Assembly (NCBI GenBank): GCA_946186175.1
Contig: CAMHMG010000015.1
Span: forward strand, 1-21,166
From: an uncultured Clostridia bacterium
Lineage (GTDB): Bacteria > Bacillota > Clostridia > Lachnospirales > Lachnospiraceae
Length of the DNA: 21,166 nucleotides
Direction: 5' to 3'
Shown: positions 1 to 8,021 of the stretch, piece after piece
Layout: every line of letters begins with the position of its first letter
Numbering within the stretch: the stretch's first letter is position 1
Notes under the pieces: generated by a model
Told to the model about the DNA's origin: nothing
Databases searched by the model: none
Seen by the model: only the letters and a program-made list of their open reading frames with translations
Program-made: the position numbers and the translations under genes

Positions 1-24
1 ATTATATAAATTTATATATAATCG

Positions 25-53
25 TAGACAAGTGGTTTTTGACATAATATAAT
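25..53 (+). promoter_or_regulatory. Probable promoter of the tad pilus operon
   Basis: A -35 box TAGACA (25-30, five of six matches to TTGACA) is followed after 17 bases by a perfect -10 box TATAAT (48-53). Transcription would begin near position 60, giving a short leader before the first tad gene at 77. A nearby exact TTGACA (39-44) lies too close to this -10 to be its partner. Confidence 0.6.
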
Positions 54-76
54 CCACAATCATAACTTAAAAGGAG

Positions 77-532
77 GTGGAAATAATAACTCCACAGTTG
101 ATTTTGATCATGCCTGTTTTACTGAGATGTCTATACACAGATATGAAAAAGGGCAAGATTGAAAATAAGGTAATTCTTATAGCTACACTTCTTGGGATTA
201 TGCTCAATTATGTGACAGGTGGTTTTGATGCTGTGGTTGAGGGCGTTAAAATGGCAGGCATTATTATAGCGCTCCTTTATGCTTTATTTCTGATTAAAGG
301 ATTGGGCGCTGGAGATATCAAGCTTTTATCACTTATTGGATTGCTGTTTCCAAAGCATGCATTTATGATAACTGCGCTATCATTCATACTTGCAGCAGCG
401 TTAGCCCTTATAAGAATTATCATAAGATTATTAAAAAAGGAAAAAGCATTGGTGAGAGGAGAAACCATACATTTTTCTATACCGATTGCTTTGGCCTGTA
501 TATTGGTGGTGATTGTTAAAGAAGTAATATGA
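77..532 (+). CDS. tadV: Prepilin peptidase, TadV/CpaA type (A24 family)
   Basis: This is a 151-residue hydrophobic protein of the aspartic prepilin peptidase family, the membrane enzyme that cleaves the leader of Flp pilin and pseudopilins. The two family aspartates are visible: D22 in the YTDMKKGKIEN segment and D80 in the GxGD motif GAGDIK. Several membrane segments follow (about 33-46, 58-74, 83-116 and 130-150). It is a short version without the methyltransferase domain, which is normal for Tad systems. The GTG start at 77 overlaps the last base of a strong AGGAGG (72-77), so the real start could lie a few codons downstream (for example ATG 110). The stop overlaps the next start in an ATGA (529-532), implying translational coupling. 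Confidence 0.88.
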   Translation: MEIITPQLILIMPVLLRCLYTDMKKGKIENKVILIATLLGIMLNYVTGGFDAVVEGVKMAGIIIALLYALFLIKGLGAGDIKLLSLIGLLFPKHAFMITALSFILAAALALIRIIIRLLKKEKALVRGETIHFSIPIALACILVVIVKEVI

Positions 533-1440
533 ACACAGTTAAAATTGGTGTTATGGATAAAGAGGTGCGTTATGTGGAGAGGCTTAGCGCATATCTTTAT
601 CACTATGGCAACTGTATATGGAATGTTTCCGCATTTACAGAAGATGACGTGCTTGACCGGTATATGGAGGATAAAAGAATTGATCTGCTGATTTCTACCA
701 GCTTAGAAATGGTTGAGTATTACCAAAGACTATATCCGGACAGACTATATGTGTTTTTGGCTAATGAGGATGGAAAGATAAAAATACGTGGGCAGAAAAT
801 CTATGTGATATATCGATATCAGAGCGCAAGAATTATAGGAGAGTACATAAAAGATATTGTTGATTATAAAGGTCTTTTGTCAAAGACCGGTAAGGTTAGC
901 GCGATCATGTATTCTCCTGTTGGAAGATGCGGAAAAACAATGCTGGCAAAACAGTTTATAAATGAAGCTTTAAGTGATAAATGGCTGTATGTCGGTATGG
1001 AGGATTATGGAGGTGTTGCGGCTGAAGGTAATCTTGGAGATGATTTTATATACTACCTGAAAGAGAGACGGAATAAGGAGATCAAAGAAATAATAGAAGC
1101 AAGCGGTGGATATATTTCATCACCGTTCTCTCTTTTTGATGTAAGGAGAATTGAGAGGGAGGATATTGAATGGTTTCTCGAACTGTTTGAAGAGATAAGT
1201 ATGTATCGGGGAGTTTTGCTGGACATGGGTAACATGATAATAAATAACTATGAAATAATGCTTCCGGTTGATCACGTCATTGTGCCATATTTGAATAATC
1301 CGGTGTCGCTGGATAAAAGAAAACAGTTTGAAGAACTGATAGAAGTTTATGAACTTCATGAAATAAAGGAGAGGATGGATTTTATTGATATGAGTAACGA
1401 TACTTCGCCTATAGAGGAATTGAGACAAATACTTGAATGA
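529..1440 (+). CDS. tadZ: TadZ/CpaE-like P-loop ATPase of the Tad pilus
   Basis: The protein has 303 residues. The N-terminal ~115 residues resemble a degenerate receiver-like fold, as in TadZ/CpaE proteins, which place the pilus machine in the cell. A P-loop follows at 132-137 (GRCGKT, preceded by SPV), then a hydrophobic strand ending in an aspartate (VLLDMGN), the hhhhD form of a Walker B. The lysine upstream of the P-loop that defines MinD-type deviant Walker A sites is not seen, so ATPase activity is uncertain. The start overlaps the tadV stop, and the stop (1438-1440) overlaps an ATG of the next gene, so this is operon-internal. The assignment rests on the P-loop, the N-terminal layout and the position between tadV and tadA. 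Confidence 0.75.
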   Translation: MNTVKIGVMDKEVRYVERLSAYLYHYGNCIWNVSAFTEDDVLDRYMEDKRIDLLISTSLEMVEYYQRLYPDRLYVFLANEDGKIKIRGQKIYVIYRYQSARIIGEYIKDIVDYKGLLSKTGKVSAIMYSPVGRCGKTMLAKQFINEALSDKWLYVGMEDYGGVAAEGNLGDDFIYYLKERRNKEIKEIIEASGGYISSPFSLFDVRRIEREDIEWFLELFEEISMYRGVLLDMGNMIINNYEIMLPVDHVIVPYLNNPVSLDKRKQFEELIEVYELHEIKERMDFIDMSNDTSPIEELRQILE

Positions 1441-1454
1441 TTTGTGGGGGATAT

Positions 1455-2675
1455 ATGAACAAATTAAAAAAAGAGAAAATATATCTGCAGGACAGGCTTT
1501 TTTCAAGGCTTGGGGGACAGGGCAATATTACTGACGATGAGATTAAGAGTCTGATCGAAGAGGAGATTCTTGAACGGAGCAGGCAGGTGTATATGACAGT
1601 TGATGACAAACGTCAACTTAAAAAAGAATTGTTTGATGTATTCCGAAGATTAGATATTCTATCAGGTTTTTTGGAGGATGAGGATGTTTCGGAGATAATG
1701 ATCAATGGGTATCGCCACATTTTTATAGAAAAGAAAGGAAAACTGTATAAGGCAGAAGAAACATTTTCTTCTGAGGAGAGACTAAGGAGTGTCATCCAAC
1801 AGATAGTGAGCAGCTGTAATCGGATTGTAAACGAGACTAATCCTATCGTTGATGCAAGACTGTCGGACGGATCAAGAGTTAATGTGTGTCTTCCGCCGGT
1901 AGCTCTTGACGGGGCAACCATGACGATAAGAAAGTTTCCGAAGGAATTTTTTACCATGGACAAATTGATTGAGATGGGGTCGATTACAGGTGAGTGTGCT
2001 GAATTTTTAAGAAAGCTGGTTGTGGCGGGCTATAACATTTTCATCAGTGGAGGAACGGGAAGTGGTAAAACAACATTTTTGAACGTATTGTCTAATTATA
2101 TTCCTCCGACAGATCGTGTGATTACAATCGAAGACGCGGCGGAGCTTCAGATAAGGGATATACCTAATCTTGTAAGGCTTGAGACAAGAAATGCCAATGT
2201 TGAAGGGGAAAATGCAGTTACAATGTCGGCTCTTATCAAGGCTGCGCTTAGGATGAGGCCGACACGGATTATAGTTGGTGAGGTCAGGGATGCTGCTGCG
2301 ATGGATATGATGAATTCCATGCTAACCGGGCACGATGGGAGTTTAAGTACCGGACATGGAAACTCGGCTAAAGAGATGATGCTTAGGTTAGAAACGATGA
2401 TATTGATGGGGTATGACATGCCCGTTGCAGCTATACGACAGCAGTTATGTGCCGCAATTGATATAGTAATTCATCTTGGAAGACTTAGAGACAATTCGAG
2501 ACGGGTACTTGAGGTTTGCGAGGTTATGAGGGTTGAAGGTGAAGAGATAGTATTATCTCCTATATATGAGTTTAGAGAGAAGGGGGAAAAGGACGGAATG
2601 ATTAAAGGAAAGCTGGAGAAAGTCGGCGAGCTTCAAAGTACAGACAAGCTTGCGAGGAAGGGAATTTGTATTTAG
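1455..2675 (+). CDS. tadA: Tad secretion ATPase TadA/CpaF (type II/IV secretion family)
   Basis: This is the hexameric cytoplasmic ATPase that powers Flp pilus assembly. Counting from an upstream in-frame ATG at 1437, the Walker A GGTGSGKT is at 205-212, the acidic IEDAAELQI segment at 231-239, the Walker B region RIIVGEVR at 277-284, and the histidine box GHDGSLSTGHGNS at 298-310. These are hallmark CpaF/TadA motifs and the length (~410 residues) is typical. I prefer the ATG at 1455 because a GGGGGA-like ribosome site sits just upstream. ATG 1437 overlaps the tadZ stop but has no site of its own. The next gene starts 19 bases after the stop. Confidence 0.93.
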   Translation: MNKLKKEKIYLQDRLFSRLGGQGNITDDEIKSLIEEEILERSRQVYMTVDDKRQLKKELFDVFRRLDILSGFLEDEDVSEIMINGYRHIFIEKKGKLYKAEETFSSEERLRSVIQQIVSSCNRIVNETNPIVDARLSDGSRVNVCLPPVALDGATMTIRKFPKEFFTMDKLIEMGSITGECAEFLRKLVVAGYNIFISGGTGSGKTTFLNVLSNYIPPTDRVITIEDAAELQIRDIPNLVRLETRNANVEGENAVTMSALIKAALRMRPTRIIVGEVRDAAAMDMMNSMLTGHDGSLSTGHGNSAKEMMLRLETMILMGYDMPVAAIRQQLCAAIDIVIHLGRLRDNSRRVLEVCEVMRVEGEEIVLSPIYEFREKGEKDGMIKGKLEKVGELQSTDKLARKGICI

Positions 2676-2694
2676 AAAAAGGAGATAAGGAAAC

Positions 2695-3435
2695 GTGACG
2701 GATTATAGGAAATATTGTTTTACATGGAAGGATTGGGGCCAATATCTTCTTCGAATTGTTATTAAAGGGGTTGTTATCGGATATTTGTTTTATGATTCGC
2801 TAAAGATGAGTGTATTGTGTATTCCTTTCTTTCTGATGGATTATAGAAGCATGAAGGAGGATAAGCTTAAAGCACAGAAGAGGGAATTGACAATGCAGTT
2901 TAGATCAATGATGGAGGCATTGGCCACTTCGTTGACTACAGGATATTCATTAGAGAGGGCATTTGCAGATGCAAAACGGGATCTTGCCCTGATATATCAG
3001 AATGATGCGATTATTTTTGGAGAACTTGATGAGATTATTAACGGGCTTAAGGTTAATATTCCGATTGAAAAACTGCTTAAAGATTTTGGTGATAGAAGCG
3101 GGGTGGAAGATATTGAAAACTTTGCAAATGTTGTTGCTGCGGCAAAGCACGGTGGAGGAAATCTAATTCATATTATAGAAAAAACCGTTAAGAGTATATC
3201 TGATAAGATCAGCGCAGAAGAAGAGATGGAGACAATGATATCCGAAAAGAAACTCGAGGAGAAGATAATGATGATAATGCCGTATGGAATATTGTTATAT
3301 TTGAGAATAAGCAATGAGGGATATTTAGATGTTCTCTACCACAATGTATTTGGAATGCTTCTTATGACTGTATTTTTGGCCGGTGTATATGTGGCTAATA
3401 TATGGGCTTCTAAGATAATGGAAATACCTGTATGA
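2695..3435 (+). CDS. tadB: Tad inner-membrane platform protein TadB
   Basis: The protein has 246 residues. N-terminal membrane segments (about 18-48) are followed by a cytoplasmic type II secretion F-like domain (about 65-175) with the characteristic start QFRSMMEALATSLTTGYSLE and the AAAKHGGGNL turn. C-terminal membrane segments lie at about 191-205 and 219-237. With TadC it forms the membrane platform on which TadA acts. The start is GTG 2695, with AAGGAG at 2679-2684, ten bases away. It is shorter than many TadB proteins (about 300 residues) and seems to have a reduced N-terminus. Position right after tadA supports the call. Confidence 0.85.
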   Translation: MTDYRKYCFTWKDWGQYLLRIVIKGVVIGYLFYDSLKMSVLCIPFFLMDYRSMKEDKLKAQKRELTMQFRSMMEALATSLTTGYSLERAFADAKRDLALIYQNDAIIFGELDEIINGLKVNIPIEKLLKDFGDRSGVEDIENFANVVAAAKHGGGNLIHIIEKTVKSISDKISAEEEMETMISEKKLEEKIMMIMPYGILLYLRISNEGYLDVLYHNVFGMLLMTVFLAGVYVANIWASKIMEIPV

Positions 3436-3469
3436 GTAATGAATGATTGGTTAGAAGGGAGTATGGCAG

Positions 3470-4792
3470 TTGAATATTCAAATTGTAAACATGGTCATCT
3501 ATGTATTGGTTATAGCTGTTATTCTGTATTGTTTTTTTGTTAAGGATAAAGACGATCGTAAATGGGTCGTCTATGTTAAAAATCATTTATTTATGTTGGT
3601 GTTTGTGCTGGTCATTAATACAATAAGCTTTGCGTTATCCATGAAAGGAAAGAAGTCTGAGATATATATTGAGCGGGAGACTGTAGATGGCAGTGAAGAG
3701 GAGTATTCATTTAAGGCAGATATTATGGGTGATAGTTTACCGTTTAAATTGAAGGTTCCGCCTAAGATGCTAAAACCGAAGGAAGTACAGGCTCTTATGG
3801 AAGAAGCATTTTCTTATATAGATGATAATTTGAAGGGAGATAATGTTTCTCTTGATAAAGTGGAAAAACCGCTTGATATAGAGCTTGACAGCACAAAATA
3901 TCCGTTTGATCTTGAGGTCGTTCCAAAGGATTACAGTCTGGTCGGAGATGACGGTGAATTGCGTAACCAAAGAGAACAGTTAGAGGCTGAGGGATATACC
4001 GCACAGGATATGGTAACAGGAATTTTAACTGAGGTTAAAATAGTAATGTCGTATGAGGGTGTTACGAAAGAAAAGACTTATTCTATCAAAATATTTCCCA
4101 AAGAAGAGGACGATAAGGAAAAACTTCTTTCAGAGATAGAACATTTATATAAACGAAAAGAACAGGAGTCGGTATATGAAGATGGCTTTTTACTTCCTAC
4201 AAACTATAAGGGTATTGACATCATATCGTTAGATAGCAACGGGATCAGCCCGGATGGGATATTAGTGATTGGAATAATAATTGTTGTATTACTGATAATT
4301 CGGGAGGCAGAGAATAAAAAGACAGAAGAAAAGAAGAGAAATAAAGAATTATTACAGGCTTACCCATGGTTTATCAATGAAATGGTGTTAATGCTGGGCG
4401 CCGGAATGCAGGTGAGAAATATTTTTTCTCTACTGATAGATAAATATGAACGTCCGGATTATAGAGAGGCTTTGATCAATGAATTAAAGAGATCAAAGCA
4501 GGATTTTGACATAGGACTGTCAGAGGGGAAGATATATTACGAGCTTGGAAGAAGGTTGAAACTGCCCTGTTATATAAAACTGCTGGCTATGCTTGAACAA
4601 AATGTGACAAAAGGTTCAAGAGGTTTAATGACGGTGTTGGAACAGGAGGAAAGATCTGCGTTAGAAGAACGAATCAATCTGGCAAAGAAGCAAGGCGAGG
4701 AGGCGGGCACTAAAATACTTGGACCTATGATCCTTCTCCTGATCATTGTTATGTTGATGATTATGGTCCCTGCATTTATGAGTTTCGCGTGA
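3470..4792 (+). CDS. tadC: TadC-like platform protein with a large extra N-terminal region
   Basis: The protein has 440 residues, well above the usual ~300 for TadC. The C-terminal part is a type II secretion F-like domain: a membrane segment (about 263-277), a cytoplasmic helical domain beginning PWFINEMVLMLGAGMQ (299-314), and a final hydrophobic segment (417-437). The N-terminus has two membrane segments (about 7-23 and 39-57) and then ~200 hydrophilic, acidic residues (58-262) before the third segment. By topology this region is likely outside the membrane. The start is TTG 3470 with AGAAGGGA at 3453-3460; the first in-frame ATG is 3491. The stop lies inside a 10-bp hairpin (4779-4820). 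Confidence 0.8.
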   Translation: MNIQIVNMVIYVLVIAVILYCFFVKDKDDRKWVVYVKNHLFMLVFVLVINTISFALSMKGKKSEIYIERETVDGSEEEYSFKADIMGDSLPFKLKVPPKMLKPKEVQALMEEAFSYIDDNLKGDNVSLDKVEKPLDIELDSTKYPFDLEVVPKDYSLVGDDGELRNQREQLEAEGYTAQDMVTGILTEVKIVMSYEGVTKEKTYSIKIFPKEEDDKEKLLSEIEHLYKRKEQESVYEDGFLLPTNYKGIDIISLDSNGISPDGILVIGIIIVVLLIIREAENKKTEEKKRNKELLQAYPWFINEMVLMLGAGMQVRNIFSLLIDKYERPDYREALINELKRSKQDFDIGLSEGKIYYELGRRLKLPCYIKLLAMLEQNVTKGSRGLMTVLEQEERSALEERINLAKKQGEEAGTKILGPMILLLIIVMLMIMVPAFMSFA

Positions 4793-4820
4793 TGCAATGC
4801 TTAGACAATTGCGAAACTCA
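4779..4820. repeat. 10-bp hairpin spanning the tadC stop codon
   Basis: TGAGTTTCGC (4779-4788) is a perfect inverted match to GCGAAACTCA (4811-4820), with a 22-nt loop that contains the tadC TGA. No T-run follows, so it is not a standard intrinsic terminator. It could act as an mRNA 3' stabiliser or a processing point between the machine genes and the pilin gene; that role is inferred. Confidence 0.55.
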
Positions 4821-4834
4821 TTGAAGGGTGTATA

Positions 4835-4983
4835 TGAGTTGTGCATAGTACATATATCATCCATTTTCAGAACTTGGCGCAGGCGTCGGTACTTAGCGAA
4901 CACTAAGTGTGAGTTTAGTACCGTTACGCCGTAGACGGAGCGAAAGCGTGTCTGAAATGGAGCTATATACTATGCACAACTCA
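4835..4983. repeat. 149-bp inverted-repeat element between tadC and flp
   Basis: The outer arms TGAGTTGTGCATAGTA (4835-4850) and TACTATGCACAACTCA (4968-4983) are perfect 16-bp complements. They continue after a mismatched stretch with CCATTTTCAGA (4861-4871) against TCTGAAATGG (4951-4960). Inside lie a hairpin with CGGTACT paired to AGTACCG, flanked by GGCG and CGCC, and a small AGAC...GTCT hairpin with a GCGAAAGC tip near 4933-4953. No coding potential or target-site duplication is seen. The core (TTAGCGAAC...GTGAGTTTAG) matches the core of the 121-bp repeats at 6958-7199. Confidence 0.8.
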
Positions 4984-5037
4984 GAAAAGAGTTCCGTAAT
5001 TACATAAAGAGACGATGGCTGAAAGGAGGTGATGGGT

Positions 5038-5220
5038 ATGTGTGTATGCAACAAGGCATGGAAGGATTTCTTAAAAGACGAATCCGGTATGGGAGTAGTC
5101 GAAATAATATTGATCATAGTTGTACTTATTGCAATGGTGATAATCTTCAAAGAGCAGATAACAAAGCTGGTCAATGATATATGGAAATCTATCAATGATA
5201 GTGCCAAGAAAATTTATTAA
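5038..5220 (+). CDS. flp: Flp-type pilin precursor
   Basis: This 60-residue protein is the likely major subunit of the Tad pilus. A short charged leader ends in the processing site DESG|MGVVE: cleavage after glycine places glutamate at position +5, the Flp/type IV pilin rule. The hydrophobic helix IILIIVVLIAMVIIF and a short polar tail follow. The frame opens at GTG 5029, but AGGAGG (5024-5029) overlaps that codon. ATG 5038, with an 8-base spacing, is the best start (ATG 5032 is possible). The gene stands alone between the 149-bp structured element and an 83-bp gap, consistent with separate control of pilin level. Confidence 0.9.
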   Translation: MCVCNKAWKDFLKDESGMGVVEIILIIVVLIAMVIIFKEQITKLVNDIWKSINDSAKKIY

Positions 5221-5303
5221 GTAACTTTAAACAGTTTTTATTAAGAACCATCTGGCATGCAGCCGGATTCTGCAACAAAAATCGCGAATAGGAGATGTGT
5301 ACT

Positions 5304-6839
5304 ATGAAGAATAAGGGTCAGATTACAGTATTTATGTCATGCATGATCAGTGTGTTGATAATACTGACCTTAACTGCACTTGAGGTTGGAAGAATATACT
5401 GTGGAAGAATGAAGATAAGGGCCGTTATTCATAGTGCACAGTCCTGTATTTTAGCGGATTATAACAGGGAGTTGTTTGAGAGGTATCATTTGTTATTTGC
5501 TGATCCTACATACGGAACAGGAAGCTACGCTATGGTTGAAGGAAAGTTTCAGGACTATGTGGAAAAGTCGCTAAATGGTGATGCTTCGGTTGGTAAGTTA
5601 TTTGAGTTTGAAGTGTGTGAGATAGCACTTTGCGGATATAAATCAATTATCGATGATCATATGAAACTGTTGAAAAAACAGATTGCCGATTATGAAAAGG
5701 AAGAAGGAGCTGTCAAAAAGGTTGTTGAGGCGGGGAAAAATATGGTGGATTCTTCAAAGGATGTCAAGGAAGCGGCTGAAAAAACATCTAACGGTGCAAC
5801 GGAAATCCCGATGTCCTCTGGCAATAATGAAGTCAGCGAGGCTGATAATATCAGCAATAGTGAGAAAGATGCTACTGCCAAAAACAGCGCTGATAATGAA
5901 AACAAAGAAGAGGTTGAAGATCCGAGAAAGGTATTAAAGGATATGCTCTCAAAAGGTGTGCTTGCACTTTTGCTTCCGACTAATATTGAAGTGTCAAATG
6001 AGGAACATGATTTTTCTGATTCACCGTCAGAAACATATACGGAAAACGAGAAGTTTAAAAAGGATACGGATTTTACGGATGTTAATAATATGTTGGATAT
6101 TCTTAATAATTCGGCAAAAGAGGACAGTACTGTGATTATGGGTATAGGACAGAAGGCTGCGTTTTGTGCGTATGTGGACGACCATTTTTCATATTTCGGC
6201 AGTGATAAAGGGTCGGTAATGAAAGGTGAAGTTGAATATATTATTAAAGGGAAAAAGAGCGATTATGACAATCTCGAAGCAGTACTTTCAGATATCATAT
6301 GGATGCGTATGCCGATCAATTATGTATGTCTACTGAAAGATGTGGAAAAACAAAGCGAGGCATTGACGCTTGCAACGGCGATATGCTCTTCGACAGGAAC
6401 ACTGCCAATGGTTGAGATTGTTAAATATCTGCTATTAGGATGTTGGGCATATGGCGAGTCAATATATGAAGTCAGATTGCTTATGCAGGGTGAAAAATTA
6501 CCGTATGTTAAAACCTCAATGGAGTGGAACACAGATCTCAAATCGTTAACAAAAACTAATAATACTGTATCTTCATCGGTTGGCATGAGCTATACAGACT
6601 ATCTGAATATCATGCTTGCCCAAAAAGAGAGTAAGGATATCACTTATGCGAGATTGCTGGATATGATAGAACTAAATCTCAGACAGAAAGATGAAAATTT
6701 GTCTATGGTTAATATGTGTGGAGAATTCAAGATACAGGGAAAGATAAGACAATTGCCTAAGCTGTTAAAGAATAATAAAAATTATGATAATGATAGTTCA
6801 GTATATGATTATTATTTTCAGGAAAAAATCTCATATTGA
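5304..6839 (+). CDS. DUF5702 family Tad-associated protein
   Basis: The protein has 511 residues. The N-terminus KGQITVFMSCM plus a hydrophobic helix (about 7-27), followed by ALEVGRIYCGRMKIRAVIHS and a YNRELFERYHLLFAD segment, fits the DUF5702 family found in Tad loci of Firmicutes. These look like TadE/TadG-type pseudopilin proteins with a single N-terminal anchor and a large exterior domain. A low-complexity stretch rich in Ser, Asn, Glu and Lys (about 146-212) is probably a flexible linker. The biochemical role is unknown. ATG 5304 is chosen over ATG 5295 because AGGAG (5290-5294) abuts the latter. A 395-bp spacer with a tandem repeat follows. Confidence 0.72.
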   Translation: MKNKGQITVFMSCMISVLIILTLTALEVGRIYCGRMKIRAVIHSAQSCILADYNRELFERYHLLFADPTYGTGSYAMVEGKFQDYVEKSLNGDASVGKLFEFEVCEIALCGYKSIIDDHMKLLKKQIADYEKEEGAVKKVVEAGKNMVDSSKDVKEAAEKTSNGATEIPMSSGNNEVSEADNISNSEKDATAKNSADNENKEEVEDPRKVLKDMLSKGVLALLLPTNIEVSNEEHDFSDSPSETYTENEKFKKDTDFTDVNNMLDILNNSAKEDSTVIMGIGQKAAFCAYVDDHFSYFGSDKGSVMKGEVEYIIKGKKSDYDNLEAVLSDIIWMRMPINYVCLLKDVEKQSEALTLATAICSSTGTLPMVEIVKYLLLGCWAYGESIYEVRLLMQGEKLPYVKTSMEWNTDLKSLTKTNNTVSSSVGMSYTDYLNIMLAQKESKDITYARLLDMIELNLRQKDENLSMVNMCGEFKIQGKIRQLPKLLKNNKNYDNDSSVYDYYFQEKISY

Positions 6840-6957
6840 TATCGTTTGCTAAAAGCTCTTACAGGAAGCATGAACGAACCGTCCAAAAAATAAAAAAGTG
6901 TTTGATACCACCTCTCTAAGTAATAAGGCTTTTTGTAAGGGTTTCTAGTAGATGGTA
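6840..6957. other. Non-coding spacer before the 121-bp repeats
   Basis: I see no supported gene here. The only structure is the short palindrome ATGGTATTTACCAT at the right end, which runs into the first repeat copy. No clear terminator or promoter is visible. Confidence 0.4.
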
Positions 6958-7199
6958 TTTACCATGAAAGTCCAAGAAGTCAAGCCATTTATGGCGCAGA
7001 CTGATTGGGTAACTTTCTGTATACAGAGGCGCTTAGCAAACCTGAGCCTATAGGCGAAAGGTGAGCTTAGCATAGTCGTTTACCATGAAAGTCCAAGAAG
7101 TCAAGCCATTTATGGCGCAGACTGATTGGGTAACTTTCTGTATACAGAGGCGCTTAGCAAACCTGAGCCTATAGGCGAAAGGTGAGCTTAGCATAGTCG
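6958..7199 (+). repeat. Two exact tandem copies of a 121-bp structured repeat
   Basis: Copy 1 (6958-7078) and copy 2 (7079-7199) are identical base for base. Each holds ATGAAAGT near its left end, then ACTTTC, the palindrome TCTGTATACAGA (7016-7027 and 7137-7148), and a hairpin core bounded by GCTTAGC on both sides with a GCCTATAGGC palindrome (7046-7055) at its tip. The core also contains ACCT/AGGT pairs and facing GA/GAA bases. Reading from ACTTTC (7012) to the next ATGAAAGT (7092) gives an 81-bp unit with complementary ends. The array ends 35 bp before the next start codon. Confidence 0.93.
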
Positions 7200-7234
7200 A
7201 TTTATAAAAAGGAGAAAGGATATGGAGGGGATAG

Positions 7235-8005
7235 ATGAAGAATAATAGGGGTACGGCAGTAATAGAGGCATGCATTACAATACCATTGTTTCTGTATCTG
7301 ATGTTATTTGTAATATATGCATATAGGATGTTTTATGTTGATGCACATATTCATCAGTGTATGGCAGAGGCATCAATATATTATGCTCAAAGGTGTTATT
7401 TAGAGGATAAGCTGGTTTCCTCAAAAGATGATGATAACAAGGCTATTGTTATTGCGGGGGTTGCAGTAATAAATGCGCAATTTAGGAAATATCTAGGTGA
7501 TGATCCGTATATAGAGCAGGTGGTTTCCGGCGGCAAAAACGGAATCTTAATAACCGTTATGCCGGATGAAAATGACAAAAAGGTGTTTGTTGCCAGAGCG
7601 GGATATATGAACAGAATACAAATCCCTCTGCTATGCAAGCTGTCAATACCTCGTATGGTATGCATCAAGCAGAAGGCTTTCTTAGGGTATGATCCTTCTG
7701 ATACAAAAAAAGATTTGCTTGATCCTGATGATGTGTATGTGTATATAACACCTAATGAATCAGTCTATCATTTAAGTAGAAGTTGTTCTCATCTTAACAG
7801 AACAATTCATGAAAAACCGGGTACAGGTAATGGGATGCCTTGCAGCTTTTGTGGTAAAAAAGATAATAATGGAAAGGTGTATGTGACGGATAGCGGAGAT
7901 GTATATCATAATGATCGGGAATGTCTAGGGCTTAAGAGGACTGTGATGAAAGTGAAGAAGAACAGTGTTTACGGGCTTGGTCCATGCACAAGATGTGGCA
8001 AATAA
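7235..8005 (+). CDS. TadE-like protein with two C-terminal HX4C/CX2C repeats
   Basis: The protein has 256 residues. The N-terminus NNRGTAVIEACITIPLF with a hydrophobic helix (about 8-30) is the TadE/TadG pseudopilin signature, suggesting a membrane-anchored minor pilus component. The C-terminus has two similar ~40-residue repeats, about 167-206 and 215-254. Each begins VYVYIT- or VYVTDS-like, then YH-x4-C (H179/C184 and H225/C230), and ends in PCSFCGK or PCTRCGK (C203/C206 and C251/C254). The spacing suggests one zinc ion per repeat, or disulfides if it is outside the cell. The start is ATG 7235 with GGAGGGG at 7224-7230. The following gene is 16 bp away. Confidence 0.75.
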   Translation: MKNNRGTAVIEACITIPLFLYLMLFVIYAYRMFYVDAHIHQCMAEASIYYAQRCYLEDKLVSSKDDDNKAIVIAGVAVINAQFRKYLGDDPYIEQVVSGGKNGILITVMPDENDKKVFVARAGYMNRIQIPLLCKLSIPRMVCIKQKAFLGYDPSDTKKDLLDPDDVYVYITPNESVYHLSRSCSHLNRTIHEKPGTGNGMPCSFCGKKDNNGKVYVTDSGDVYHNDRECLGLKRTVMKVKKNSVYGLGPCTRCGK

Positions 8006-8021
8006 AGGAGGATGATTATCA

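Noticed and set aside
39..53. Exact TTGACA close to TATAAT at the left edge
   Set aside because: Only three bases separate the boxes, so they cannot form one promoter; TAGACA at 25-30 is the better partner.
3463..3540. 26-codon frame (ATG 3463) overlapping the tadC start
   Set aside because: It sits only two bases from the ribosome site, has no recognisable features and is explained by the TTG-started tadC frame.
4835..4983. Insertion sequence remnant
   Set aside because: No transposase frame and no target-site duplication are visible; a MITE-like origin remains possible but unproven.
5683..5937. 84-codon Arg/Lys-rich frame inside the DUF5702 gene
   Set aside because: It is an out-of-frame shadow of the low-complexity region of a well-supported gene.
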